DNA of 64,000 nt from the NCBI GenBank assembly GCA_963675185.2, contig CAXXOH010000003.1:620001-684000 (forward strand), read 5' to 3'. Below are positions 49,700-58,403 of this stretch, piece by piece. Made by a program: the position numbers and the translations under genes. A model generated the notes under the pieces. It was given only the letters and a program-made list of their open reading frames with translations, did not search any database and was not told the DNA's origin. The number at the start of each line of letters is the position of its first letter. Positions within the stretch are counted from its first letter, which is position 1. Origin of the DNA: Ilyobacter_A sp963675185. GTDB taxonomy: Bacteria; Fusobacteriota; Fusobacteriia; Fusobacteriales; Fusobacteriaceae.

Positions 49700-50278
49700 C
49701 TAGTCTGCACTCATGTTTAATGTGAGTGGCTCTACCCTTATAGTTTTATCCTGATTATTCATATTAGGTGACACATTTTTTAGAACTATCTCTAGGTACT
49801 CCCAGTCGTTGCTGGTCTTATTGTCTTCGTTGTCATATTCTTCCAAACTTCCGTCTTCAACAGCCTTGAATCCTCCATATTTGTTGAATTCAATTTTTCC
49901 TACATTGATGTTGCCGTTTTTATAATATACAACAACGCTAATAAGTTTCACATTTTTAAAGTTTTTTTCATCTATACTGCTCATAAATTGGTATTCCATA
50001 TCTTTCCTATCGAACGGGTCTTTAAGTATCACGCCGTCTCCACCATAACATGTATAGCCGCCTCCATCCACATCAAACTCTATATAAGGCCGGCTACCTC
50101 CCCCATCGTTTATGGCCATATTCTGAAGGTAGCCTATATCCGTCATAATCTTTGCACAGGCATTCTCAAACCTCATCTCCTCAAGATAGGATGAGTTGTA
50201 CTTAAAAAGCATGAATAAAAGAGATATTATTGCTACTGTTATAATAAGTTCTATAACCGTATAGGCAGACCTCTTCAT
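49700..50278 (-). CDS. Pseudopilin-type protein with type IV prepilin leader
   Basis: 192 aa with ATG at 50278 after AAAGGGGAG (TTG at 50299 is less likely). The opening MKRSAYTVIELIITVAIISLL is a type III signal: a basic leader, a cut expected before Tyr, Glu at +5 and a hydrophobic helix. The usual Gly at -1 is Ala here. The rest is a globular domain rich in Tyr/Asp/Gly. It could be a minor pilin or type II-like pseudopilin. It is isolated from other pilus genes but pilT is encoded at 36656. Confidence 0.85.
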   Translation of the reverse strand: MKRSAYTVIELIITVAIISLLFMLFKYNSSYLEEMRFENACAKIMTDIGYLQNMAINDGGGSRPYIEFDVDGGGYTCYGGDGVILKDPFDRKDMEYQFMSSIDEKNFKNVKLISVVVYYKNGNINVGKIEFNKYGGFKAVEDGSLEEYDNEDNKTSNDWEYLEIVLKNVSPNMNNQDKTIRVEPLTLNMSAD

Positions 50279-50279
50279 T

Positions 50280-51515
50280 CTACTCCCCTTTATAATCAAA
50301 ATAATCCAAGATAGTTACACCGCTAAATCTAGCTATGGCATCTGCGTTTTCTTTTAAAAAATCTTCATCCTTTATGTTATCCCTATTGTTCAAGATTATT
50401 CCATTTATCCTTATGCCGTTTTTTTCAAGGGCATACACAGTCAGCAAAGTATGGTTTATAGTACCCAAAGTGTTGTTGGACACTATTATAGCTTCGCAAG
50501 TTTCCCTGTATTCCAACAACAGGTCTAAATAGGTGTAGTCATCCGTGTATGGAACCATAAGGCCACCGGCACCCTCTATGTAGACCACATCATTTTCTTC
50601 TAACAGCTCTTCTATCCTCTCTTTTACCTTCTCTACTTCAACTACCTTCCCGTCTACCCTTGCGGCAACGTGCGGTGAAAGTGGCTTGGTAAAAAAGTAT
50701 ATATTTACCTGGTCAACACTTTTTTCCATAAGTTCGGCATATGAGTGGGAGTCCGATCCCACCAGGTTTTCTCCGAAAGTTTCCGATCCGGTCTCCACAG
50801 GTTTGAGAATAGCCACCTTTGTACCCATGGCAAGCTCTTTTTTCAGGAGCTCCTTTGTAACGTAAGTTTTCCCAACCTCTGTATCGGTGCCAACTATGAA
50901 ATAAAGTCTCCCTTTTTTAACCTGTTTCCTGCTTACCGAGTGGCACCTCCTGCACCTCGGCTCATAGTCCTCATCGGCCCCCACCAGCACTAGTGGGTCG
51001 TCTTCTGCCGCAGGATTTCCGTTGACTAACCTTTGAGACCTAGATGCCGGATTGCCGCACACCACACAGATGGCGTTAAATTTGTCCACGTGTTCCGCTT
51101 TTGACATGAGCACGTCCATAGGTTTAAAAGGCTCGCCCTTGAAGTCCTGGTCAAGTCCGGCGATTATTACCCTTTTACCCATATCGGCAAGCTTATCCAC
51201 AAATCCTACCAGGGATTTACCGAAAAACTGAGCCTCGTCTATGCCTACCACCTTGCTATCCCCATAAAGTTCAAAAAATATACTCTCCATCTCTTCTACG
51301 CTAGAAGCCGGTATCCCCTCTATAAAGTTCCTGCTGTGTGAAGCCAGCCTGCTCTCAGCATATCTATTATCACTGGAATGCTTAAACGCAACGACAGTTT
51401 GATTTGCATACTTAGCCCTTCTGAGCCTCCTTATGAGTTCCTCACTTTTCCCGGAAAACATACCCCCAGTCACTACCTCTATCCAACCTGTTCCCTCTGT
51501 GACAAACAAGTGCAT
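50280..51515 (-). CDS. Fused thymidine kinase-dethiobiotin synthetase
   Basis: 411 aa, ATG at 51515 (GTG at 51524 possible). Residues about 10-200 are thymidine kinase: P-loop GGMFSGKSEELIRRLRR, the DEAQFF motif and a zinc site CVVCG ... CRRCH. Residues about 205-411 are BioD: P-loop FIVGTDTEVGKTYVTK, KPVETG and GAGGLMVPYTDDYT. Both halves keep their catalytic motifs. The first makes dTMP from thymidine; the second makes dethiobiotin from DAPA, CO2 and ATP. No other biotin genes are in the window. Joining two unrelated pathways in one chain is unusual. It heads a five-gene operon. Confidence 0.93.
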   Translation of the reverse strand: MHLFVTEGTGWIEVVTGGMFSGKSEELIRRLRRAKYANQTVVAFKHSSDNRYAESRLASHSRNFIEGIPASSVEEMESIFFELYGDSKVVGIDEAQFFGKSLVGFVDKLADMGKRVIIAGLDQDFKGEPFKPMDVLMSKAEHVDKFNAICVVCGNPASRSQRLVNGNPAAEDDPLVLVGADEDYEPRCRRCHSVSRKQVKKGRLYFIVGTDTEVGKTYVTKELLKKELAMGTKVAILKPVETGSETFGENLVGSDSHSYAELMEKSVDQVNIYFFTKPLSPHVAARVDGKVVEVEKVKERIEELLEENDVVYIEGAGGLMVPYTDDYTYLDLLLEYRETCEAIIVSNNTLGTINHTLLTVYALEKNGIRINGIILNNRDNIKDEDFLKENADAIARFSGVTILDYFDYKGE

Positions 51516-51599
51516 CCATACCACCTCTTAATTTTTTCAATTTTAAATTATATCACAGCTTAAGATTAATTTCAATCTTTATACAGGCTGAGAAAAGCC

Positions 51600-51656
51600 T
51601 ACCTATTTTTTACAAGAACTTTATTCCCGTTAAACAGTTAGGGCTTAAAATAGGTA
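51600..51656 (+). other. Long inverted repeat in the leader of the 35-aa ORF
   Basis: TACCTATTTT (51600-51609) pairs with AAAATAGGTA (51647-51656). A smaller AGGCT/AGCCT hairpin precedes it (51586-51600) and a CCC/GGG pair lies inside. This could be a structured 5' leader or a small RNA; no known family fits. Confidence 0.4.
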
Positions 51657-51687
51657 TGTAGCAAGCTTAATAGGGGGTGAAAAAATA

Positions 51688-51795
51688 ATGCAAAGAATAA
51701 ACAACGTTGCTGCTGAGCAACTGCTCAAATGGGAACACCTGCTCCAAGATGGTTTTATGGACATATTAATAGAGGCCCTTGATTTTATCTTCTAA
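51688..51795 (+). CDS. Candidate 35-aa peptide gene
   Basis: ATG at 51688 lies 9 nt after GGGGGTG. The peptide starts MQRINNVAAEQLLKWEHLLQ and ends DILIEALDFIF; it would be amphipathic, with a hydrophobic acidic tail. Its stop codon falls in the loop of the terminator hairpin at 51771-51820, so the ORF and terminator form one compact unit. It is on the strand opposite to its neighbours. Function unknown; a toxin-like or regulatory peptide is possible but not shown. Confidence 0.5.
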   Translation: MQRINNVAAEQLLKWEHLLQDGFMDILIEALDFIF

Positions 51796-51820
51796 TAAAA
51801 TTCAAGGGCCTCTATTTTTT
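51771..51820. terminator. Large bidirectional terminator
   Basis: AGAGGCCCTTGA pairs with TCAAGGGCCTCT (12 bp), and the stem continues with TTTTAT/ATAAAA. It is followed by TTTTTT on the plus strand and serves both the 35-aa ORF and the universal-stress gene, which ends at 51820. Confidence 0.9.
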
Positions 51821-52578
51821 CAAGCTATAAAAATAGGTTTTCCTGCCTTTTCTATCAAAGTTATCCCCGTCTTTTTGGTTATCTTCTCGTATATAAGCGA
51901 ATGTTTCAGATTCCCCATTACAAGTAAATCTCTAGACTTCAAGGCCTTTAGTATCTCATCAGGAATTTCACCCAGGCTGCTCGTGTAAGTAAAATTTCCA
52001 CCGACCTTGTCTGTATATTTTTTTAGCTCTAGGTCAGCATCTCTGTTTACCGTGAGTATCTCGTATTCCTTAACTTTTTCAAAAATATTCATAAACCTGA
52101 AAAAACTCTTATTAGATATTAAGTCCATGTCATTCGCAAAAAGTACTCTTTCAAATTTGTACTCTTCTAATTTCGGGATAAGCAGTATCGGTTTGTTGTG
52201 CTTTTTCAGTATCTCCTTAAATCCGCTGTCTAGCATCTCTTTTTTATCCAGAATCAGGAGGTCGAAATACTTTAACTTCTCTAGTAACCTCTCAACCCCA
52301 CCCTCTTCAGAATAAAACTCCACTTCTCCAAACTTCTCAACAAATTTTTCTTTTATCTTTTTAGACAAGGCTTCAGTCTCTGCTATCTCCTGCTCTACTA
52401 TCTCCGATACTTCTGTGCCTATAGCCAGTTCTCCGTCAATTATAGTTGGAATTATTGCAGGCTTTAGATGCATCCCTGCCAGCTCAACATCATATGATCC
52501 TTTGAGCAGTTTCCCAAAGCTCAAAAGGTGCTCCACATCCTCTTCCTCTTTAAAATATATCAAAATCCTTCTAAGCAT
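51820..52578 (-). CDS. Tandem universal-stress-protein-like protein
   Basis: 252 aa, ATG at 52578 preceded by AGGAGGGG (a GTG at 52584 is too close). Two Usp-like halves: the first opens LRRILIYFKEEEDVEHLLSF and closes HNKPILLIPK; the second opens EYKFERVLFANDMDLISNK and closes KTGITLIEKAGKPIFIA. The ATP-binding G-x2-G-x9-G-S/T motif is degenerate in both. Such proteins are stress-linked; no partner is evident. It is monocistronic, sharing its terminator with the 35-aa ORF. Confidence 0.82.
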   Translation of the reverse strand: MLRRILIYFKEEEDVEHLLSFGKLLKGSYDVELAGMHLKPAIIPTIIDGELAIGTEVSEIVEQEIAETEALSKKIKEKFVEKFGEVEFYSEEGGVERLLEKLKYFDLLILDKKEMLDSGFKEILKKHNKPILLIPKLEEYKFERVLFANDMDLISNKSFFRFMNIFEKVKEYEILTVNRDADLELKKYTDKVGGNFTYTSSLGEIPDEILKALKSRDLLVMGNLKHSLIYEKITKKTGITLIEKAGKPIFIA

Positions 52579-52630
52579 ATGCACCCCTCCTATTTAAAAA
52601 CTACTAAATTTATTTACAAAAGCTTTTTTG

Positions 52631-52867
52631 AACACAGAGTTTCACAGAGCTGGCAAACATGAACCACCCAGAGAAATCCTTTTATAATTAAAGATATTTT
52701 TTGTAACGAATCTTCACGGATTGATTAAAACCCTTATACAATGCTTTATTTCTGCATATTTATAAATTTTCTTACTCTGTGAAACTATCTCTTTTTCTCT
52801 GTGCAGTTCTGTGCTCGAAATATTTTATCTTTCCATTAGTTCCAATTCGTGTGATCCGTGACTAAAA
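52631..52867. repeat. Intergenic element with paired inverted repeats
   Basis: AGTTTCACAGAG (52639-52649 region) is the reverse complement of CTCTGTGAAACT (52775-52786). The unit ACACAGAG / CTCTGTG recurs again near 52798-52815. TCACGGAT (near 52714) is the reverse complement of ATCCGTGA (near 52855). The design resembles dispersed intergenic repeats rather than a gene. Confidence 0.5.
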
Positions 52868-53023
52868 AAATGTTTTCTATTAACATCTTCAGATCACTTC
52901 CATGCTTTATCCCAAATTTAAAAAACAGCAGTACATCTATATTAGTATTTTCTGATTTTCACCAAAAATACCTCTATCTTTCATAAAAATTATCCTCCTG
53001 TACATTGCTCAAAAAATTAAAAA

Positions 53024-53041
53024 GCAGGCCCGAGAGCCTGC
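53024..53041 (-). terminator. Terminator after the chimeric pseudogene
   Basis: GCAGGC-CCGAGA-GCCTGC, 6-bp GC-rich stem, followed on the minus strand by TTTTTAATTTTTT. Confidence 0.85.
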
Positions 53042-53051
53042 CATACAAATT

Positions 53052-53623
53052 CTATTTTATTACATAATTAATTTTATTGAATATATCTGTATTTTCATAA
53101 TACCCGTTGGACATTTCCTGCCCAATACCCATAGCATAGGTTGGTACTGGTACACCTGTATGCGAATAAGTTGTCCATCCAAGTTCTGCCTTGGAACTCA
53201 AAATCCTTGCAAGTGCTGTAGTAAGCGGCTCATACCCACCATACAAAAGGTAATTTTGAGCACTGTTTTCCCTTAATGATTTTTCCGTTTTACTTTCTTG
53301 TAAAACTTTTTTTAGGAAGGCAGTGTCTCCAGTTTTAAAAATTTTATCTAACTTCAACTTCCCTATCAAATTATTTACAGCACTCAGCTTTTCACCTCGA
53401 AATTTGCCTTTCAGTACCTCTACGTCTAAGGCCTGCTCCCCTACGCTTACTACCCCCATAGACTTAACCTCGTATCCACAGCGGTTATTCTTACCTTTGC
53501 CATTATGCTGTTCTTCGAACTCTCTGCTAATTTTTGTCCAAATTCTGTAGGAAGAAAAACAAGCACTATGTCTATTAGAATCAAAACTGCTACAACAACA
53601 AGCTCCCGCCTATACTTTTTCAA
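53052..53623 (-). pseudogene. YibE/F-like N-terminus joined to an alkaline phosphatase C-terminus
   Basis: From a probable TTG at 53623 the first frame gives a membrane segment and IMAKVRITAVDTRLSLWG, then stops. A one-base shift near 53455 continues as SVGEQALDVEVLKGKFRGEK and KLELDKIFKTGD-like text, which together read like a YibE/F-family protein. At about residue 60 of the second frame the sequence changes to LGWTTYSHTGVPVPTYAMGI and YYENTDIFN, the last motifs of PhoA-type alkaline phosphatase (HTG-x-x-VPV and DNTDIF). So a deletion fused two genes and a frameshift broke the first. Not functional as either enzyme. Confidence 0.75.
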
Positions 53624-53713
53624 CCAAACCCACCCCCATTGCTTACACAAAAACAAAATACCACCCTGTTATAAAATAGCTGTACATTTTTTGTAAATCA
53701 TGGGTAAAAAAAA

Positions 53714-53731
53714 GATAGGCATTTGCCTATC
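53714..53731 (-). terminator. Terminator of the glucokinase gene
   Basis: GATAGGCA-TT-TGCCTATC, 8-bp stem, followed on the minus strand by eight T. It contains the stop codon of the gene. Confidence 0.9.
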
Positions 53732-54689
53732 CTACGAATAAAAGTGCCGCTGCACCGTATATACCTGCATCGTTTCCAAGTTTTGCCGGAACTATCTCCA
53801 TACCTTCTAAAACCTCTTCCAGAGCATATTTTTTGATTTTTTTCATAAGCGGCTCAAAAAGTATATCCCCTGCCATTGCTATACCACCACCTATAACTAC
53901 AACCTCCGGGTTAAGTATATTCAATAAATTCGCTATTCCCAGGGCAAGATATTTTACCTCGAAGTCCACTAGATCCATGGAGAACTTGTCCCCACTCTTA
54001 GCAGCGTCAAATATATGCTTGGCCTCGAGCTTCTCTAGATCCCCCTCTATAAGCTCCCACAAGAGGTTGTTCTTGTTCACCGTAAGCCTGGATTTGGCTT
54101 CCCTCATAAGCCCGGTTGCAGATGCGTATGTCTCCCAACACCCTTTTTTCCCACAGCCGCATAAGTTACCATTTTCAACTACTTTCATGTGCCCGATTTC
54201 TCCAGCAGCACCGGTAATTCCAGACAAGAGCTTGCCTTCTATTATTATTCCCCCACCTATACCCGTTCCCAAGGCTATCCCAAGAACATTTCTCTTGTAT
54301 CCCTTGGCGGCACCCTGCCACGCCTCACCTAATGTTATGACATTCACGTCGTTCCCTATTCTTGTCGGCACTCCAAGCCTTTCCTCCAAAATTTTCCCAA
54401 TATCTAGGTTCTCCCATCCTATTAAATTAGGGCAGCTTTTCACAATCCCGGTGTTGGTATCGGTAGGTCCAGGCACACCCATTCCTATACCTATAAAGTC
54501 CGATTTGGATATTTTATTTTCATCTAAGAGTCTCTCCACCTCTTCTACTACCCTCTTGATTACATCATGAGCCCCTCTATCAGCCCTTGTCTTTATGGAA
54601 TTTACTCCGACTAGCTCGCCCAGTTCCGTCAAGATTCCTATCTTTGTATTTGTTCCACCCAAGTCAACCCCGACTACATATTTGCTCAT
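53727..54689 (-). CDS. ROK-family glucokinase
   Basis: 320 aa with ATG at 54689 (AAGGAGG 6 nt upstream). VGVDLGGTNTKIGIL is the ATP site, GNDVNVITLGEAWQGAA holds the catalytic Asp, and the ROK zinc signature CGCGKKGCWETYAS follows GEIGHMKV. It would phosphorylate glucose to glucose-6-phosphate. It lies 51 bp after glgC, so both may act in glucose/glycogen metabolism. Confidence 0.9.
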   Translation of the reverse strand: MSKYVVGVDLGGTNTKIGILTELGELVGVNSIKTRADRGAHDVIKRVVEEVERLLDENKISKSDFIGIGMGVPGPTDTNTGIVKSCPNLIGWENLDIGKILEERLGVPTRIGNDVNVITLGEAWQGAAKGYKRNVLGIALGTGIGGGIIIEGKLLSGITGAAGEIGHMKVVENGNLCGCGKKGCWETYASATGLMREAKSRLTVNKNNLLWELIEGDLEKLEAKHIFDAAKSGDKFSMDLVDFEVKYLALGIANLLNILNPEVVVIGGGIAMAGDILFEPLMKKIKKYALEEVLEGMEIVPAKLGNDAGIYGAAALLFVG

Positions 54690-54740
54690 TTTTTCCTCCT
54701 TGCTATCCACGATCCCACACAATCAGAATCCGTAATCATC

Positions 54741-56033
54741 CTAATGTATTATATCGAATACCCCGCCCTCTTTATCAGAGTGCACAGTTTCCCCGCTGGA
54801 TATGTGTTTCCTGCCTTTAAAGTCACTTTCAGAAACCCGCGACATTATCCTGCAGTTCCTCTCTATTATCACAGATGAAGGTATGTGTGCGAATTTAGCT
54901 ATAAGGTTTAACCCTGAGAAAAGCTTTTCCGGTTCCTCCTTATTTGGCGTATAATCCCTCCCCACACCTATTATGCAGTTTTCTCCCACAACAACCTTTT
55001 TATCGATTATAGCCCTATCGATTACACTGCCCTTTTTTATAATTGTGTCGTTGAATATGATGGAGTTTTTAACCACTGCACCGTCTTCTATTACTACCCC
55101 AGGCGATATCACCGAATTTTCCACCACACCCTTTATTGTACATCCATTCGAAACAAGAGAGTCCTTGGCGCTTCCTGCATTTCTAAACTTTACTGGAGGT
55201 AGGGACTCGCTTTTTGTATATATCTTAAAGTTTTCCTCGTGCATATCTGCCGGGGGATTTTCCAGTGTGAGTTCTATGTTGGACTTCCAGTACTCATCCA
55301 AGGTCCCAACGTCCCTCCAGTATCCGTCAAATTTATATGCGTACACGTTAGACTTACCTATAAGCTTAGGTATTATGTCATTTCCAAAATCAGAATCTCC
55401 CTGTGGCCCGCAGTTTTCTATAAGTATATCTTTTAAAAACTCCGTCTTGAATATATAGATCCCCATAGAAGCAAGGTTGCTTTTTGGATTTTGTGGTTTC
55501 TCCTCAAAATCTACTATCTCATTTTTGTCATTTACCGACAGTATCCCAAAGTTGTGAGCTATTGAATAGTCCACCTCTTTTACAGCTATTGTCACATCTG
55601 CATTATTTTTTTCATGTTCAAGTATCATATAACGATAGTTCATCTTATATATATGATCCCCCGCCAATACAAGTACGTAGTCGGAATTCTGATCCACGAC
55701 ATAGCTTAGGTTTTGGTATACTGCATTAGCTGTACCTTTGTACCAGCCGGTTTCCCCCCTTTGATAAGGCGGAAGCATAGTCAAACCACCACGTCCCCTG
55801 TCCAAATCCCAAGGCCTACCTATACCTATATGGTCGCTCAGAGACCTAGGCAGATACTGGGTGAGTATCCCTGTAGTGTATATCCCGGAATTTACGCAGT
55901 TACTCAGAACAAAATCTATTATTCTGTACTTTCCAGCGAATGGAACCGCCGGTTTTGCCCGGTGCTTAGAGAGTATATCTAGCCTGGTACCAGCACCACC
56001 AGCTAAAATCAAAGCTATTGTTTTTTTTGCCAT
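54741..56033 (-). CDS. glgC: Glucose-1-phosphate adenylyltransferase
   Basis: 430 aa, ATG at 56033 (GTG at 56042 possible). ALILAGGAGTRLDILSKHR is the pyrophosphorylase opening, KPAVPFAGKYRIIDFVLSNC and GTANAVYQNL follow, VLVLAGDHIYKMNY holds the catalytic Asp, and a left-handed beta-helix ends the protein. It makes ADP-glucose for glycogen synthesis. Other glycogen genes are not in the window. It lies 18 bp after cheW, with glucokinase downstream. Confidence 0.94.
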   Translation of the reverse strand: MAKKTIALILAGGAGTRLDILSKHRAKPAVPFAGKYRIIDFVLSNCVNSGIYTTGILTQYLPRSLSDHIGIGRPWDLDRGRGGLTMLPPYQRGETGWYKGTANAVYQNLSYVVDQNSDYVLVLAGDHIYKMNYRYMILEHEKNNADVTIAVKEVDYSIAHNFGILSVNDKNEIVDFEEKPQNPKSNLASMGIYIFKTEFLKDILIENCGPQGDSDFGNDIIPKLIGKSNVYAYKFDGYWRDVGTLDEYWKSNIELTLENPPADMHEENFKIYTKSESLPPVKFRNAGSAKDSLVSNGCTIKGVVENSVISPGVVIEDGAVVKNSIIFNDTIIKKGSVIDRAIIDKKVVVGENCIIGVGRDYTPNKEEPEKLFSGLNLIAKFAHIPSSVIIERNCRIMSRVSESDFKGRKHISSGETVHSDKEGGVFDIIH

Positions 56034-56051
56034 TCGTTGCACCTTCTCTTT

Positions 56052-56519
56052 CTATGATTCCCCCATAAGTTTATTTATATCTAGTATTCTAATAATACCC
56101 TCATTTACAGCTACCTGTCCAGTCAAATAATTATCTAAGTAGTCGCCGCTCTCTACTTCTTTCACATCGTCATCCTTTATCCCATAAAGGCCCTTCACTT
56201 CATCTGTCGTTATTCCAAACTGTGTATCTGCTACCTCGACTACAACTATTACGCTGAACTTATTGTATTCCACAGGATCTAGATTGAGCCTTAGCCTAGT
56301 ATCTATTATCTGCACTATATCTCCCCTTAGGTTTATCACCCCTTTTATATAGTTGGGAACATTAGGGATCTTTGTTATAGACTGCATTCTTATTATTTCT
56401 TTTATGTTTGACACCAACAAGGCATAGTTTTTTTTATCCAAGGTAAACACCAGGTACTGCTTCCCCTCTTTTACTATACCAAGGACGTCCTCCATAAAAT
56501 CGTCTTTTTTCTCTTTCAT
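56052..56519 (-). CDS. cheW: Chemotaxis coupling protein CheW
   Basis: 155 aa, a single CheW domain. YLVFTLDKKNYALLVSNIKEI, RMQSITKIPNVPNYIKGVINLRGDIVQIIDTR (read in two pieces) and a GITTDEVKG segment are typical. It links receptors to CheA at the inner membrane. It ends the chemosensory operon, 10 bp after an MCP gene. Confidence 0.95.
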   Translation of the reverse strand: MKEKKDDFMEDVLGIVKEGKQYLVFTLDKKNYALLVSNIKEIIRMQSITKIPNVPNYIKGVINLRGDIVQIIDTRLRLNLDPVEYNKFSVIVVVEVADTQFGITTDEVKGLYGIKDDDVKEVESGDYLDNYLTGQVAVNEGIIRILDINKLMGES

Positions 56520-56529
56520 CTAACCCCAC

Positions 56530-58386
56530 CTATCTGCCTTCGAAATAATCTATCATCTCTAAAAATCTCCCGGTCTCTTTAAATAATTGGTTTACAAGCT
56601 TGGAATTGCTCTCTGCAATCTGCACTGTTAACCTGCTCACTTTTTCTATCTCATCTATAGAATTTTTTATACGCTCTACCTCTACGTCCTGGTCACTAGA
56701 CTTGTTTTTCATGGCCTCGATTATCTCTTCCACATTTTTTATGCCCAATACCATATCTTCAAGCTTTATAAGGGTGTCGTTTAGTGCATCTCTCTCCTGT
56801 TGTATCACTTCTATATTATAGTCAATCTGAGATTTTATCTCTCTAGAAGCCTCGCTACTCTTAACTGCTAAGTTTCGTATTTCTGATGCTACAACAGCAA
56901 ACCCCTTGCTCTGTTGTCCGGACTTAGCTGCTTCCACAGTGGCGTTCAGCGACAACAAGTTGGTCTGGAAGGCTATTTCGTCGATTACATCTAAGATGGT
57001 GTTTATCTTTTTAGAGCTCGAGCTTATTCCATCAATTGTGTTTTTCAATCCGTGCGACATAGTTTCTATTTCATTTATCATGTCGCCGGCGTTTTTAGTA
57101 ATCTCCCTCAACTTACCTATCTTTTCCGTATTAACTTTGGTTATACCTTTTATTCCCTCGCTTATCCTATAGGCATTTCTTATGGCGTTGGATTGTTCCA
57201 AAGTCTTACTTTCAAATTTTTTGTTGGAAAAGAGTATGTCCCTGGAAAAATCCGATATGTAGTTGGTGGTATTTTTTATATTGTTCAATGTCTCCTCAAA
57301 TTTTTCCAAGAATTTGTTTAGGTTGGTTGCCAGCCCCCTCACATCAGGGCTACCTTTCACCTGAGTCCTTATTCTGAGGTTTCCCTTAGCCACACCCTCT
57401 AAATCTTCAACTATTTCAGATACCGGCTGTACCACCTCGTGCGCCACAGAAAAAGAAACTGTTATCAAAAACAGCACTATAACTATGAGCACTATCCCAA
57501 GAATTATGACTGCCCTGTTAAGCAAAGTTAAAAATTTGTATGTGTCCAAAATCCCTACTATAACCCAGCCATTTCTTAGCTTGTGTATTATCATCCTTCC
57601 CTCATCACCGTAAAACTGGTAGTTTTCTACAATGTGCGAGTCCCCTGGTGCTATTTCTCTGATAGTTCTAATTAAAAGCGGGTCTTCCAAATCCAAGAAG
57701 TATTGTCCGCCTTCACTCCTCGACATATATATGTACTCATAATCTTGGTTTAGCAGAAATATTCTTCCTTCTTTGTAAAAACTCTGATTTTCCAAATCAT
57801 TCCTTAGCCTTTCAAAGTCAAATGCTATCCCATATGCTCCTACAAGCTCGTCTTCGATGTATATTTTTTCTAAACAGTATATTACAGACCTGTTCAAAAT
57901 CTCTATATACTCTGGTTTTGTCCAGTAATTTATGGTTTTTATCGTAGGGTCATTTAAAAACTTTTTTACCAGAGTATCAGTTCTATCTCCACCACCAAGC
58001 CTGGAATAAACCCCCAAACTCTTTTCATAGTTGAAGACGTACTCCTTGCCGAAATACTCTGGCTTTAAGTAGAGGTATGAGGCTTCTAAGTTATACTCCT
58101 TGGTCAGCAACTCTAGTTTATTTTTTATTAATGTCTCGCCCTCGGATATATCCCTGTCAAGGTCAAATTTCAAGAGCATATTAAGCGCATCTAAATAATT
58201 TTGGATTCCCTGTATATCTTTCTCTATAGTATTTGAATAGTATTCAATAGAACTCAACACCTTCTCATTCATTGCAGTATTCAAATTATCCTTTGTAGTT
58301 CTAAACGAAATCAAAACCAGTATTATCAAGGATATCACCGATACCCCTAAGAATCCAAACAATATCTTATAAGATACTTTTTTCAT
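56530..58386 (-). CDS. Methyl-accepting chemotaxis protein (second of two)
   Basis: 618 aa, ATG at 58386 (the upstream TTG at 58395 has poorer spacing). Membrane segment near residues 10-30, a Cache-like extracytoplasmic sensor, second membrane segment near 285-310, a HAMP (VQPVSEIVEDLEGVAKGNLR) and a signalling coiled coil with tip FQTNLLSLNATVEAAKSG and KGFAVVASEIRNLA. The ligand is unknown. It is paralogous to the neighbouring MCP. Confidence 0.92.
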   Translation of the reverse strand: MKKVSYKILFGFLGVSVISLIILVLISFRTTKDNLNTAMNEKVLSSIEYYSNTIEKDIQGIQNYLDALNMLLKFDLDRDISEGETLIKNKLELLTKEYNLEASYLYLKPEYFGKEYVFNYEKSLGVYSRLGGGDRTDTLVKKFLNDPTIKTINYWTKPEYIEILNRSVIYCLEKIYIEDELVGAYGIAFDFERLRNDLENQSFYKEGRIFLLNQDYEYIYMSRSEGGQYFLDLEDPLLIRTIREIAPGDSHIVENYQFYGDEGRMIIHKLRNGWVIVGILDTYKFLTLLNRAVIILGIVLIVIVLFLITVSFSVAHEVVQPVSEIVEDLEGVAKGNLRIRTQVKGSPDVRGLATNLNKFLEKFEETLNNIKNTTNYISDFSRDILFSNKKFESKTLEQSNAIRNAYRISEGIKGITKVNTEKIGKLREITKNAGDMINEIETMSHGLKNTIDGISSSSKKINTILDVIDEIAFQTNLLSLNATVEAAKSGQQSKGFAVVASEIRNLAVKSSEASREIKSQIDYNIEVIQQERDALNDTLIKLEDMVLGIKNVEEIIEAMKNKSSDQDVEVERIKNSIDEIEKVSRLTVQIAESNSKLVNQLFKETGRFLEMIDYFEGR

Positions 58387-58403
58387 GAACTCCAACTCCT
58401 AAC

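Larger units (their letters stand above)
52579..53051. other. Long intergenic stretch with internal inverted repeats
   Basis: About 470 bp with no credible ORF. It contains the repeat pairs described at 52631-52867 and ends at the terminator of the chimeric pseudogene. The base composition is less AT-biased than other gaps. Confidence 0.6.
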
